From Methanobacteriota archaeon (GTDB lineage Archaea; Thermoplasmatota; Poseidoniia; MGIII; CG-Epi1): a DNA stretch of 64,000 nt. The stretch spans positions 3,344 through 67,343 of the forward strand of contig JAAZXP010000001.1 in the NCBI GenBank assembly GCA_014240055.1. Reading direction: 5' to 3'. The notes beneath the pieces are model-generated. The model worked only from the letters and a program-made list of their open reading frames with translations. It searched no databases and was not told the DNA's origin. The position numbers and the translations under genes are program-made. This document shows positions 35,320 through 44,359 of this stretch, in pieces (the stretch's first letter is position 1; every line of letters starts with the position of its first letter).

Positions 35320-35574
35320 ATGGCTGAACTCGTTAAGAAACTAGGATTACCCAAACCTGATGGTTTTTTGTATTTTGTTGAAAGTGATTGTACCGTCTGG
35401 AAACACCAAGGAGGTCAAAAAACTTTGATATCAGATACAGTTATAGAAAGAGAAGATGGATACTTGTATTTTATTGATCTTAACGGAGATTTAGCTAAAA
35501 AAACTAATATTCAACAAATGGATAAAGAAACTAAAGATTTATACAAACCAGGGACACAGGTTCCAAGAAAATAG
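35320..35574 (+). CDS. Small protein of unknown function with an internal repeat
   Basis: The 84-residue protein has two copies of the motif (P/E)DG(F/Y)LYF(V/I)(E/D), at about residues 13-21 and 46-54, each followed by a charged strand-like segment. This suggests two similar beta units. The N-terminus (MAELVKKLGLPKP) and the C-terminal Lys-Pro-rich tail are polar, and no membrane helix or cysteine pair is present. It follows L10e by 16 bases on the same strand, so a ribosome- or RNA-linked role is possible but unproven. I do not recognise a family. Confidence 0.7.
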   Translation: MAELVKKLGLPKPDGFLYFVESDCTVWKHQGGQKTLISDTVIEREDGYLYFIDLNGDLAKKTNIQQMDKETKDLYKPGTQVPRK

Positions 35575-35585
35575 TTTTTAGAAAG

Positions 35586-36284
35586 CTACCAAAATTTCCA
35601 CCACGCCTCTTTTTGTGGTAAAGTTCTATTTTTCATTTTATTAGCATAGTCCTCATCACCATCAGATATTCCTTTTATTATTGCTACATCCATACTTCTG
35701 TACGCAATTTTTCCAGCTGGGCTCATATCTTTTAGAGAAATTAAGGCATTAGTGGTCAATGTCTTTAATAATTCAAGCCTCTTTCTATCAAATTCAATAG
35801 TCCCTGAAGCACTTACGTTTTCACCAACTGCATCAGAAATTAATGTTGATAAATCAGTATTGCCATCCAGTTCCTTTTCTCTAAACCATAATGAAAAGCC
35901 AGCTAGAAAGCTCAGTTCGCTTTCTATCCATTCACCCAATGATCTTGATATTAAATCTCTAGTAATTTTGCTATCTTCTGACCAATATTCTTTTGCATGC
36001 TTTGGAAATTTAGTGTCCATTATTGTATTAATTTCCTCTATTTCTTTAGTGCGCAACTTTATCTTTGTAGCTAAATTCTCAGATATCCAAGAATAGTTAC
36101 AGGATATCTTCAGATTGCTATCTTCTTTTTTTTTGAAAAAGTTCAGAGAATCTTGATTTGAAATTACTTCAGCTACTTTATCTATACTTAGTTTAGATTC
36201 ATTAGCAGCCTCTTCAATGGTAAGTTTTTTACCAATTATTGAAATGAAAAGTTCAGCCACTTCACCTTTACCAGGTTCTTTCAT
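35586..36284 (-). CDS. Conserved-looking protein of unknown function, coupled to isopentenyl phosphate kinase
   Basis: The 232-residue protein is mainly helical. The N-terminal part (about 5-45) could be a winged-helix-like unit (LTIEEAANESKLSIDKVAEVIS). The centre has the aromatic stretch FLAGFSLWFREKEL. The tail ends WWKFW. No catalytic motif is evident and I do not recognise the family. Its start overlaps the isopentenyl phosphate kinase stop by four bases, so the two are made from one mRNA. It is convergent with the 84-residue gene. The real-gene case rests on coupling and full-length open frame. Confidence 0.6.
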   Translation of the reverse strand: MKEPGKGEVAELFISIIGKKLTIEEAANESKLSIDKVAEVISNQDSLNFFKKKEDSNLKISCNYSWISENLATKIKLRTKEIEEINTIMDTKFPKHAKEYWSEDSKITRDLISRSLGEWIESELSFLAGFSLWFREKELDGNTDLSTLISDAVGENVSASGTIEFDRKRLELLKTLTTNALISLKDMSPAGKIAYRSMDVAIIKGISDGDEDYANKMKNRTLPQKEAWWKFW

Positions 36285-37063
36285 AAAACAACCTCACTTC
36301 CTCTTGGATTACCAGTTAATACCATCTCCAAGGAGTCTAAATTAGTTATCCAACATTGGCTGTGCTGAGCTATTTCGAGTGCACATTCCAATTTTCCAAT
36401 TAATCCACCGGTAACATCCGTGTTTCCATTGCTAAATGTTTTTTCTTTCAATTCTCTAATGATTTTTGCGTCAACTCTAGGAATAACTTTACTATCCTTA
36501 GATTTTGGATCGCCATCCATTACTCCAGGCAGATCCATTACAAATACTGAGAAAGCAGGTTTGTATATTCGTGCTAATTCCATCATTATAACATCACCAC
36601 TTAGTATATTAATTCCTTGTAATTCATCATCTGTAGCATCACCAAATGTAATGGGTATATTACCTTCTTCAATACACTTATCAAATATTTCAGTAGGGAA
36701 TTTAGCGATATTTCGGGCACCCTTAGTGATCATAGTTTTAGAGGGGATAACAGATTTAGTTTTCATTCCATTTTTTTCAATAATACTACATAAAACATGA
36801 TTTAATTTTTCCATTTGTTCTCTTATCTCAGCAATAGATTTTTTTTGCTCTGGACTTTCGTTTAATCCATCAATTAGATTAAATTTTTGAGCAATTGGAT
36901 GTCCGAATGATCCGGCTCCATGGACCACAATAATATCATATTCTTTGTTATTCAAAACTTTTCCAATTCTGTCTAAATTTATGGTATTAATCTTTGGTGT
37001 GTCACTCATTTTTTCGGTAATTAAAGATCCCCCAAATTTTAAAAGAATTTTTTCTTTAGACAT
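36281..37063 (-). CDS. ipk: Isopentenyl phosphate kinase
   Basis: The amino-acid-kinase-fold enzyme phosphorylates isopentenyl phosphate to IPP, the last step of the archaeal alternative mevalonate route. Signatures are KILLKFGGSLITEK at the N-terminus, the substrate-loop VHGAGSFGHPIAQKF with the catalytic histidine, and TDVTGGLIGKLE near the C-terminus. I chose the ATG at 37063, where the family begins (MSKEKI, 260 residues). The same frame extends to an ATG at 37111, adding 16 residues that do not match the family. A TATA-like CTTATCTATA lies about 20 bases before 37063. It is divergent from an MFS gene and coupled to the next unknown gene. Confidence 0.9.
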   Translation of the reverse strand: MSKEKILLKFGGSLITEKMSDTPKINTINLDRIGKVLNNKEYDIIVVHGAGSFGHPIAQKFNLIDGLNESPEQKKSIAEIREQMEKLNHVLCSIIEKNGMKTKSVIPSKTMITKGARNIAKFPTEIFDKCIEEGNIPITFGDATDDELQGINILSGDVIMMELARIYKPAFSVFVMDLPGVMDGDPKSKDSKVIPRVDAKIIRELKEKTFSNGNTDVTGGLIGKLECALEIAQHSQCWITNLDSLEMVLTGNPRGSEVVL

Positions 37064-37140
37064 GATTCTCTTTGTAGATATAGATAAGTCGTCAAAAAGG
37101 TAGAGTGTCATTGATTAAATAGCACTATCAATGCCTAAAA

Positions 37141-38280
37141 GTGCAGAATAAGATAGGTCTTGCCTTGTTCGGGGCTTTGTGTTATAATTTGACTCAAGGT
37201 TTAGCCTTTACTTTAGTTAGGATGCAGGCAAATGCACTTGGCGATTTTCGAACTTTAGGTTTAGTGGTGGGTTTACCCAATTTTGCCCTCGTGGGTGGTT
37301 CTTTCTTTTGGGGAGTTATAGCTGATCGCTGGCAAAACCGTAAAGCTGTCGTTGTATTGTGCGCGATGTTTTCTGCAATTTTGTATATTCCGTTACCGTG
37401 GTTAAGTCCATTTGGTTTGATAGTTGTTAGGACTTTGCAGTCTTTTTTTCTCGGTGGAATGGTTCAGATAGCAACATTATTTTCTGAGTTAAATCCGGAA
37501 GCTAGAGCAACATTGATGGGAAAGCTTGAGGCTGCCTTAGGTTTTGGATGGGGTGCAGGAGCTTTTCTGGGTGGTTTTCTTGTATTGTCTGAGGATTATG
37601 GTTCATCTCATCCAACGGTTATTTTTTCCTTTTTACTAACGGCTTCATTAGGTATTTTTGCAGTTGTTGGATATATGGGCTCAACAGAAAGATATACAGC
37701 TAGGGAGGTAATTCGGTTAGAATTTGGAGAGTATTTTTGGCCAATATCTCGGCTCTTTGTTACGACTTTTATTATGTTTTTTGGATATATGTTTTTTTTG
37801 AGTATATCTCCTATATATCTAACAGAAGTTGCAGGTTCAAGTTTTGGTATGGGGATTATAGTTTTACTTAGTGGAATAGTTCATGCCATCTCAGCACCAT
37901 ATATTGGAAGATTAGTCGATGCCTATCCTAGAGAGAATGCGATAAGAGCCTCAACGATAATGGTATTTCTTAGTTTAACTATTTACTCCTTAACAAATAA
38001 TATATATTTGATAACTTTAGCTTTTTTACCTCCAATATACATGACTTATTTTTTGGGAGCTAGAGCAATCATTGCCGATAATGTCCCTTATCAACTTCGC
38101 GCTAGAGCCATGGGTCTTCTTACTTCATTTAGTCTATTGGGGAGTGGAGTAGGCAGTATTGTGGTAGGTGAGCTATTAGTAAATATGAATTTTCAAGATG
38201 CTTTTCGTATAGGTTCTTTTTTGACCTTCATATCTATGTTAGTGGGTTGGTATCCTATAAATAATAAAAATCATTCGTGA
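37141..38280 (+). CDS. Major facilitator superfamily transporter
   Basis: The 379-residue protein has about 11-12 hydrophobic helices. An MFS-type loop between helices 2 and 3 reads GVIADRWQNRKAVV, with a weaker second-half copy YIGRLVDAYPRENA. The substrate cannot be predicted; the closest general class is the drug- or sugar-exporter type without a periplasmic domain. The start is GTG at 37141, with GATTAAATAG centred 23 bases before it, so it is probably leaderless. It converges with the lysine-dehydrogenase-like gene. Confidence 0.85.
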   Translation: MQNKIGLALFGALCYNLTQGLAFTLVRMQANALGDFRTLGLVVGLPNFALVGGSFFWGVIADRWQNRKAVVVLCAMFSAILYIPLPWLSPFGLIVVRTLQSFFLGGMVQIATLFSELNPEARATLMGKLEAALGFGWGAGAFLGGFLVLSEDYGSSHPTVIFSFLLTASLGIFAVVGYMGSTERYTAREVIRLEFGEYFWPISRLFVTTFIMFFGYMFFLSISPIYLTEVAGSSFGMGIIVLLSGIVHAISAPYIGRLVDAYPRENAIRASTIMVFLSLTIYSLTNNIYLITLAFLPPIYMTYFLGARAIIADNVPYQLRARAMGLLTSFSLLGSGVGSIVVGELLVNMNFQDAFRIGSFLTFISMLVGWYPINNKNHS

Positions 38281-39383
38281 TTAATACGTATATTTTTATC
38301 TTTGAGATAATCCATAACAAAATCGTAGTTTTGTTTATTTTGACCTAATATTTCGGGGCAAAGAATTCCAGTTTCAGTTATTCTATTTTCAATTATAAGC
38401 TTTGCGAATGCACAAGCAGTTAATCCTGTAGTTCTTGCCATACTACTCCACCCATCAGTCCTCTCATCGTATACTGTGTAGTTAATTTCAGAGTCATCCT
38501 TTTTGACTGCAGTAATTATCATAAATGTAAACTCTTCATCATCCTCCAATAATTTCCATTCTTCAAATAATTCAAGGCATGTCTTTTCTTTCTTCGTCAT
38601 CACAGTTCCATTAAAGTTTACGATTTCATTAGAAAAGCTATCTTTAGCTATTAATTCCTTCACTAATTGGGCATGGCCAGGATATCTAATTGTATATTCA
38701 AGAAGATTAGGAATTTCTGATATTTTTTCATCTGATTTAAGTAAAGTTCTTAGTCCATCAGTTAAGAAAGCTTCAAGGGCTCCAATATCTTCAACTTCAA
38801 AATTTATAATATCAGATAGGGCCTCTTTTACTTTAATTTGTCCGTTGATTTTGATCCGAGCTGGCCTAGTATATTCTTCAATTACATCGATTGGTGAAAA
38901 TGGAGCTTTATAATTCCAAGGTGGTTTTTTATCTTTGGGAAGGCCACCTACCATGGTTCTAATTTCTTTTATATCATTATTTGCAACAATATGTCCAATA
39001 ATTAAATTACTTAGTCCAGGTGCAACTCCAGCATCAGGAATAATGGTGCAATTATGTTCCAATGCAAGGCTTGAAAGATCTAGACAATCTTCGGGCATAA
39101 AGGAAATATCTGTGCAAGAGATACCAAGTTTTATTAATTTTTTTAGGATACTAAAACCCATAAATCCAGGAAGACAGTTAATGGCAAGTTGATAATTTTT
39201 AATTTCGGTTTCGAATAAAGAGTTATTAACATCTAATATTTTAATTCTAGTATTTGGATTTCTATTTTCAACTTCTTTTAGATTATCTTTAGAATTATCA
39301 AAAACAGTTATTTGATAGTCTTTTGCAAGTTCAGTAGCTATAAGAGATCCTACCATTCCACTTCCAATGACTGCTATCTGCAT
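38271..39383 (-). CDS. Saccharopine dehydrogenase/lysine dehydrogenase-like NAD(P) enzyme
   Basis: The roughly 370-residue protein has an N-terminal Rossmann fold (AVIGSGMVGSLIATELAKDY) and the long catalytic domain of the saccharopine-dehydrogenase family, with PDAGVAPGLSNLIIG, GALEAFLTDGLRTLL and MARTTGLTACAFAKLI. The layout fits L-lysine 6-dehydrogenase or a related amino-acid dehydrogenase. The substrate is not proven. I set the start at the ATG at 39383, where the Rossmann motif begins, six bases after the sepF stop. A longer frame to 39446 would add 21 non-family residues and overlap sepF. Confidence 0.82.
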   Translation of the reverse strand: MQIAVIGSGMVGSLIATELAKDYQITVFDNSKDNLKEVENRNPNTRIKILDVNNSLFETEIKNYQLAINCLPGFMGFSILKKLIKLGISCTDISFMPEDCLDLSSLALEHNCTIIPDAGVAPGLSNLIIGHIVANNDIKEIRTMVGGLPKDKKPPWNYKAPFSPIDVIEEYTRPARIKINGQIKVKEALSDIINFEVEDIGALEAFLTDGLRTLLKSDEKISEIPNLLEYTIRYPGHAQLVKELIAKDSFSNEIVNFNGTVMTKKEKTCLELFEEWKLLEDDEEFTFMIITAVKKDDSEINYTVYDERTDGWSSMARTTGLTACAFAKLIIENRITETGILCPEILGQNKQNYDFVMDYLKDKNIRINHE

Positions 39384-39388
39384 TTGGT

Positions 39389-39745
39389 TCAGACACTCAT
39401 TTTCTTTCTGGAAACTCTTACACCATTTGGAGCTACGACTATCCATTTCTGACTTACGCCAACTAAATCACCATCAATGTCTGCCACAGCTCTTTCTAAT
39501 TCAGCAAGTATCTTGTGTAACGTCTCTTGGTCGGAAGTGAGTGGCGTAAAGTCTATTAGAATCATGTTTCCATCATGAAGTTCAGTAGTAATTTGTTTTA
39601 TTTGTTCTGGCTTGCTTAGCATCATAGTGTGAACAACCATGGACGCCTTGCCTCCATAATCTTCAGCTTTGTCAGCACTCCAATTTCTCAAATCAAAAAA
39701 TTGTTCAGTAGGTATTCTTCTCATTTGGGGTGGTGCAGCTGCCAT
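39389..39745 (-). CDS. sepF: Cell division protein SepF
   Basis: The 118-residue protein has the SepF core: MMLSKPEQIKQITTEL, GNMILIDFTPL, and the end ADIDGDLVGVSQKWIVVAPNGVRVSRKK. In archaea SepF binds FtsZ and tethers the division ring to the membrane. The first 30 residues should contain the membrane-targeting region. TCCAATTAAC-like TATA sequence about 27 bases upstream lies in the end of the neighbouring M6 protease gene and predicts a leaderless message. SepF is 27 kb from ftsZ, not adjacent as in many archaea. Confidence 0.92.
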   Translation of the reverse strand: MAAAPPQMRRIPTEQFFDLRNWSADKAEDYGGKASMVVHTMMLSKPEQIKQITTELHDGNMILIDFTPLTSDQETLHKILAELERAVADIDGDLVGVSQKWIVVAPNGVRVSRKKMSV

Positions 39746-39765
39746 GTTTGAATATTCAGTTGTAG

Positions 39766-42700
39766 TTAATTAGGCTTCCTGTGTTTTAAAACGGAAATTC
39801 CGATTATTATTACTGAAACTGTAATAAAATTAGGATATGGTAAAATACTAGATTTAACTTTAGCTTTGAAACTGGCCTCTTTTGTCATGTTATTGTTATC
39901 TTGAACAATTTCTCCGTTTAAGACCGAAGCTATTACTTCAAATTCATGATATCCTGGAAGTGCGACCCATTCATAATTGAAAGCTTTAGTTTCCTCGGCT
40001 TTAATGCTGTATTCCCAAGTTTTAACAATTTCATCATCTATCAATAAGTTAACAGTACCTATGGCTGTATCTCCATTGTATAACACAGATTGGTATGTCT
40101 CATTATAATTTTTTAAGACAAATTCAATATTCTGTGTCTTACCTCTTTCTTTAGTTCCTTTAATGTCTAATGATTCAACGTATATATCTGCCCAGCCTAA
40201 TACTTCAACAGTACTAGTGTTTGTTCTATAATTTCCTTTTTGATCCATTAATTCGTAGTCTAAGACTAGGGTTCCAGTATATTCCATTTCGACTATTAAA
40301 TTAAAATTCGAGCCTTGTTCATCATATGACAATTCAGTTCTCTTATTTCCCTCATAATCATATACTGTAATAGTTAAGAAGTTGATATAAGCTTCGCTTT
40401 CTTCATCATAAGCATTTAAGTATATTTCAAAATCTTGTCCATATCTCGGATTAGAAGGGTGTGTGTTCAATACACCCCATGGTTTGTAGTCTGCATAAAA
40501 TTCAGTTTCATAGTAATTGCTTCCCACAGGATTTTGATTAACAGTCAGTCCTAAAGTGTGAAATCCTCCAGTTTCAATTAATATTGAAATTATTTCATTG
40601 TTTCCAGCTAGTTCAAGGCCGTCGAGAGTCCATGTATATTCAATATTTATTCCAGATGAGTTTGAAGCATCAAATGAAATCCAATCGCCCTCATTAATTA
40701 ATGGATTAAAATCGAAATTTGAAAACGGATTATTGTAAACATTAATAGTAACTGTGAAAACGGAGGTCCACAGTTCTGTGTCGGTATTTCGCCCGGAACA
40801 GTTCAGTAGATATGTTCCAGCTTCATTAGCCATGAAAGTGAATGAACTATTTGTTTCATGATTTCCACTCTCTATACTTGTTAAATCAGAATCGGTTGTA
40901 TTCGGATAAACATTCCATCTGTAGAGATCAATTTCACCCCAGCTTGAAATGCTTTGAAATATAAATGGTTCCCCAGTTACCAAGTCAATTTCTGCAACCT
41001 GTATTGAGAGTGTAGGGACCTCAACAGCTTCGATGTAAAATACTACTGTGTTTTCTCCCCCTCTTTGGTCAATTACTCTTAATTCAAGTTCATGGTTCCC
41101 AACAGGTAATGAGATTTCTATTATTTCACCATTAAATTCCTGCAGATTGTATTCCCAGAAATATTCCAGAGAGTCATTTTCAGTATCAGTAGTGGCACCT
41201 CCATCAACTTCAATAAGTCTTTCAGATGGTATTTTCCACATATAAATATCAAGTTTCATCCCTTCCTCAATATGTATGTCTGGCTGAGGGGGTGAGTTTT
41301 CAACTATAATGTTTTTTACTGTAGAATTTATTCCACTTTGATCGTCAGTTGTGTAGAGGGTAATTGTATAATTGCCTGGCAATGCAAAGCGATGTTCAGG
41401 GGATTGTAATATTGACATTTCCCCATCGCCAAAATCCCACAGCCATTCTTCTATTTCACCATCATCATCATATGATAAATCTGTAAAAGTAAAGGTGGTT
41501 CGAGTGTCTCCTTCTTGAGGATTCAATTCAAAGTCTACAATAGGTAATTTATTTATTACTTCTATCAAATAATAGACTGTAGTTATATCACTTAGATCAT
41601 CGATTAATTTCAGAGATACATTGTACATTCCTGAATTCTTATATTCATGATCAGTTGTAGCCATATTTGAGGTGTATCCGTCATCAAAATTCCATTGGTA
41701 AAATTCAACTTCCCCATCAACATCATATGAATCTGAAGCATCAAATGCAATTTCTTCTCCCAGCATAATTACTAGTTTCGAAATTTGTACAACAGGAATT
41801 GGTCTTTTATTAACAAATATATTTAATATGACTGAGTCTTCAAGTCCATTGTTATCTCTTACAGTTAGTATAACATCATAGCTCCCGTTCTCATTAAAAC
41901 TATGAGTTGGATTCTCAGTATATGCAAACTTCCCATCTCCAAAGTTCCAAGTATAATTCACAATGTTTCCATCTTCATCCCAGGATTCATCTCCATAAAA
42001 TTGTAGTTCTGTACCTTCAGCAATAACAGCTTCATCCGCATCAGCTATTGCATGAGGTTTAGATAGGAAGCTAATGTCTAGAATAATGTTATCTCCGTCA
42101 ACCTCAATATTCTCAATTTTCCATCCAGATTCAGTTTCATTGTATGCTAATGAATTTGGATAAGTATCTTTACTAAAAGATCCCGAAGTGTATGGGTCGC
42201 TATCGTCACCTCTATTCGCTCCAGAATCTAAATCGTCATCTCCATCAGCTTCCTCTAAATCCATTCCTTTGTGCTCTTCATCATTATTAACTGTGTTAGA
42301 ATTCCATTTAGACTCCATAATTTCTTCATCAATATGCCAAATTAGAAGTCCTTCACCAGGAAGATAAGTATCATATTTTGTTTGTTGTCGATTTTCAAGC
42401 AAAAAGTATTGCTTTGATTCAGACCAATTTCCAGGTATAGGGAGTTTGTAGATTTTCCCACCTTCTGAAACGGGTTCAATAACGAAATTTGTTACGTCAT
42501 CTTCGATGAGTATAGGTTCTTCCCATCCTAACCAGTATCTAGAAAAAGCACTGAAATAAACTGGAGTTTCTCCGTTGTTTCCCCAAGAACCTGCAGCCAT
42601 AACGGCCCAATTACCAGACCCTTCTGATGATCCATCAGTATCATAGAAATCAGGTAATCCTAGTTCATGTCCAAATTCATGGCACCAAACACCCAAAGGA

Positions 42701-43242
42701 TTTCTTTCACCACCGGATTCTTGATATTCAGGTACTTGAGTGATTTTTCTGACTACGTAATCGTCACCATTTTCATCTTCATCATCGGTATTTATCGTAA
42801 TGCTTGGCCAATGTGCTGACCAAATATCATCGTTGTCACCCGTGGATTCTCCACCAGGCCCAGAGTGAATTGCAATGACTGCATCAAAATCAGGATAGTA
42901 GATATCATCGTCTGCAATTTCCACACTGTCTCTCACAAAGCTATTTCCACTTGAATATTCAGCAGCATTTCCATCAAGAGTATATGGACCAAAAACTTCA
43001 CCTTGAATGTTTAGAGAACTTCCTGAAACTTCGTCAAAGTAGTCCCACATAGAATTTGAGCTAGCAAATGCAATATCTTCAAAATAATCTTGGTCATGAT
43101 CGGTTTGAAATTCTTGATCTTCAAATCCCGACATAATAAATGCTATCTCAATGGTACCAGTACTAGGTGCAGCTTCTGTATCCATTACAACAAATAATGA
43201 TAAAATTAATAATCCAGCTAGGAGTTGTAATCTTTGAGTCAT
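39766..43242 (-). CDS. Secreted M6-family metalloprotease with PKD domains
   Basis: The 1158-residue exported protease has a signal peptide (hydrophobic core about 7-20, likely cleavage near AEA-AP). The catalytic domain runs to about 400 and contains the zinc site HEFGHELGLPD (188-198) and the downstream M6 stretch GEGLLIWHIDE. Three to four PKD or PKD-like beta modules follow between about 405 and 760 (for example YTWNFGDGKF, FYQWNFDDGY and WLWDFGDGEM), then further beta modules. The C-terminus is PYPNFITVSVIIIGISVLKHRK, a membrane helix with a basic tail that resembles a sorting signal. It should digest protein outside the cell while anchored to it. Confidence 0.93.
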   Translation of the reverse strand: MTQRLQLLAGLLILSLFVVMDTEAAPSTGTIEIAFIMSGFEDQEFQTDHDQDYFEDIAFASSNSMWDYFDEVSGSSLNIQGEVFGPYTLDGNAAEYSSGNSFVRDSVEIADDDIYYPDFDAVIAIHSGPGGESTGDNDDIWSAHWPSITINTDDEDENGDDYVVRKITQVPEYQESGGERNPLGVWCHEFGHELGLPDFYDTDGSSEGSGNWAVMAAGSWGNNGETPVYFSAFSRYWLGWEEPILIEDDVTNFVIEPVSEGGKIYKLPIPGNWSESKQYFLLENRQQTKYDTYLPGEGLLIWHIDEEIMESKWNSNTVNNDEEHKGMDLEEADGDDDLDSGANRGDDSDPYTSGSFSKDTYPNSLAYNETESGWKIENIEVDGDNIILDISFLSKPHAIADADEAVIAEGTELQFYGDESWDEDGNIVNYTWNFGDGKFAYTENPTHSFNENGSYDVILTVRDNNGLEDSVILNIFVNKRPIPVVQISKLVIMLGEEIAFDASDSYDVDGEVEFYQWNFDDGYTSNMATTDHEYKNSGMYNVSLKLIDDLSDITTVYYLIEVINKLPIVDFELNPQEGDTRTTFTFTDLSYDDDGEIEEWLWDFGDGEMSILQSPEHRFALPGNYTITLYTTDDQSGINSTVKNIIVENSPPQPDIHIEEGMKLDIYMWKIPSERLIEVDGGATTDTENDSLEYFWEYNLQEFNGEIIEISLPVGNHELELRVIDQRGGENTVVFYIEAVEVPTLSIQVAEIDLVTGEPFIFQSISSWGEIDLYRWNVYPNTTDSDLTSIESGNHETNSSFTFMANEAGTYLLNCSGRNTDTELWTSVFTVTINVYNNPFSNFDFNPLINEGDWISFDASNSSGINIEYTWTLDGLELAGNNEIISILIETGGFHTLGLTVNQNPVGSNYYETEFYADYKPWGVLNTHPSNPRYGQDFEIYLNAYDEESEAYINFLTITVYDYEGNKRTELSYDEQGSNFNLIVEMEYTGTLVLDYELMDQKGNYRTNTSTVEVLGWADIYVESLDIKGTKERGKTQNIEFVLKNYNETYQSVLYNGDTAIGTVNLLIDDEIVKTWEYSIKAEETKAFNYEWVALPGYHEFEVIASVLNGEIVQDNNNMTKEASFKAKVKSSILPYPNFITVSVIIIGISVLKHRKPN

Positions 43243-43275
43243 TATTAGAGAATGTTCAAGAGGAGATATTAAGGT

Positions 43276-44292
43276 TCAGTCAGAAACAAATCCCAATGGA
43301 TCAGAAAGAATATTGTCTCTAGCCTCATGTGTGATTTTAACTGGCTTTTCACCATAAAATACTTCATTGTTATTTCTCATGGTTTCCAAAGTACCGACTC
43401 CCATTGCAAAGTTAACTGCAGCTCCAGCTCTGAAACCTGCATACTCATCTGGTATTGCATTTAGATATTCTTTAACAGGTTCGATATGTTGGCATGCATT
43501 ATCAAGCATTGCATCTAACATTGCCATAGATTGTTTTTCATATTCAGGTTTTAGAAGATCAGCAGGCACTAGGTTGTGTTTTTCAAATAAAAACCCGGGC
43601 CAGAAAATTTTTTCATTATCTAAAATATCTTCTCTATAATCTCTAATGATATTGACTTTTTGGAGAAATAGTCCAAAATCTCTTTCGTTATCTCTTAGTA
43701 TAGCTGAATTTTCATTGGAGAGGTCTTTAGATCTAGTTCTAATAAGTTCAGTCAGAAATCCAGAAGGCGTTCCTGCAACATAGTAGCAGTATTCGTTCAA
43801 ATCTTCGAATGAATATACTTCTTGTCTTAGGAATTTTTGCATTCCAAAGTTCATTTCCTTTAACCATCTAACCATGCACTCTTTCGTGCGTTCATCAAAG
43901 CTGTCATGCACTGTGAGAATACTTTCCATGTTCTTTACTAAATCACGATATTTGGGATTGGCTACCATCTCGTCGGCTGAATCAACTAGGGTTTTAGCTT
44001 TTTCTTTAGCAGAAAGACTGCTTGGACTTTCCAAAACTTCCATTAGTAAATTCATAGAATGAATTCTTTCTTCCAAAGTTATTTCTCTTCTTCCAATATC
44101 GTCTTCGAAAGTGTCTAGTATTCTAGCTTCTAAATAGCCTACCATAATGGGGCCTAAAATATTATTTTCAACTAGGGGAATAGTTAAGGCAAATGAACGG
44201 GAAACTGATTGAAGTGCACCTTTACAGTAATCCATACTCTCTTGGAGTAATTCTCCAGTTTTGCTCTTGACTGCACCGTACAATGATGGCAT
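43276..44292 (-). CDS. Squalene/phytoene synthase family, squalene-synthase type
   Basis: The 338-residue trans-prenyltransferase head-to-head condenses two polyprenyl diphosphates. Features are SRSFALTIPLV near residue 31, the first aspartate-rich motif ARILDTFEDD, the segment YCYYVAGTPSGFL and the second motif GLFLQKVNIIRDYREDI. The FLQKVNIIRDY wording is typical of eukaryote-like squalene synthases rather than phytoene synthases, so farnesyl diphosphate to squalene is most likely. Squalene or its reduced form is a common archaeal membrane lipid. A C-terminal membrane helix, common in eukaryotes, is absent. Confidence 0.88.
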   Translation of the reverse strand: MPSLYGAVKSKTGELLQESMDYCKGALQSVSRSFALTIPLVENNILGPIMVGYLEARILDTFEDDIGRREITLEERIHSMNLLMEVLESPSSLSAKEKAKTLVDSADEMVANPKYRDLVKNMESILTVHDSFDERTKECMVRWLKEMNFGMQKFLRQEVYSFEDLNEYCYYVAGTPSGFLTELIRTRSKDLSNENSAILRDNERDFGLFLQKVNIIRDYREDILDNEKIFWPGFLFEKHNLVPADLLKPEYEKQSMAMLDAMLDNACQHIEPVKEYLNAIPDEYAGFRAGAAVNFAMGVGTLETMRNNNEVFYGEKPVKITHEARDNILSDPLGFVSD

Positions 44293-44359
44293 ATTAAGCT
44301 CCTATTCGGACTCCTTAAATTGACGAAGTATATTTAAAACTAGGTTTTTGTAAGGATAT

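Noticed and set aside
37064..37111. Longer start for isopentenyl phosphate kinase at 37111
   Set aside because: The added 16 residues do not match the family, and a family-like start exists at 37063. It remains an alternative.
39384..39446. Longer start for the saccharopine-dehydrogenase-like gene at 39446
   Set aside because: It would overlap sepF and adds residues before the Rossmann strand that begins at the ATG at 39383.
41270..42060. Repeated WNFGDG-type motifs in the M6 protease as a mobile or tandem DNA repeat
   Set aside because: These are diverged PKD protein domains. I saw no matching DNA-level tandem repeat.
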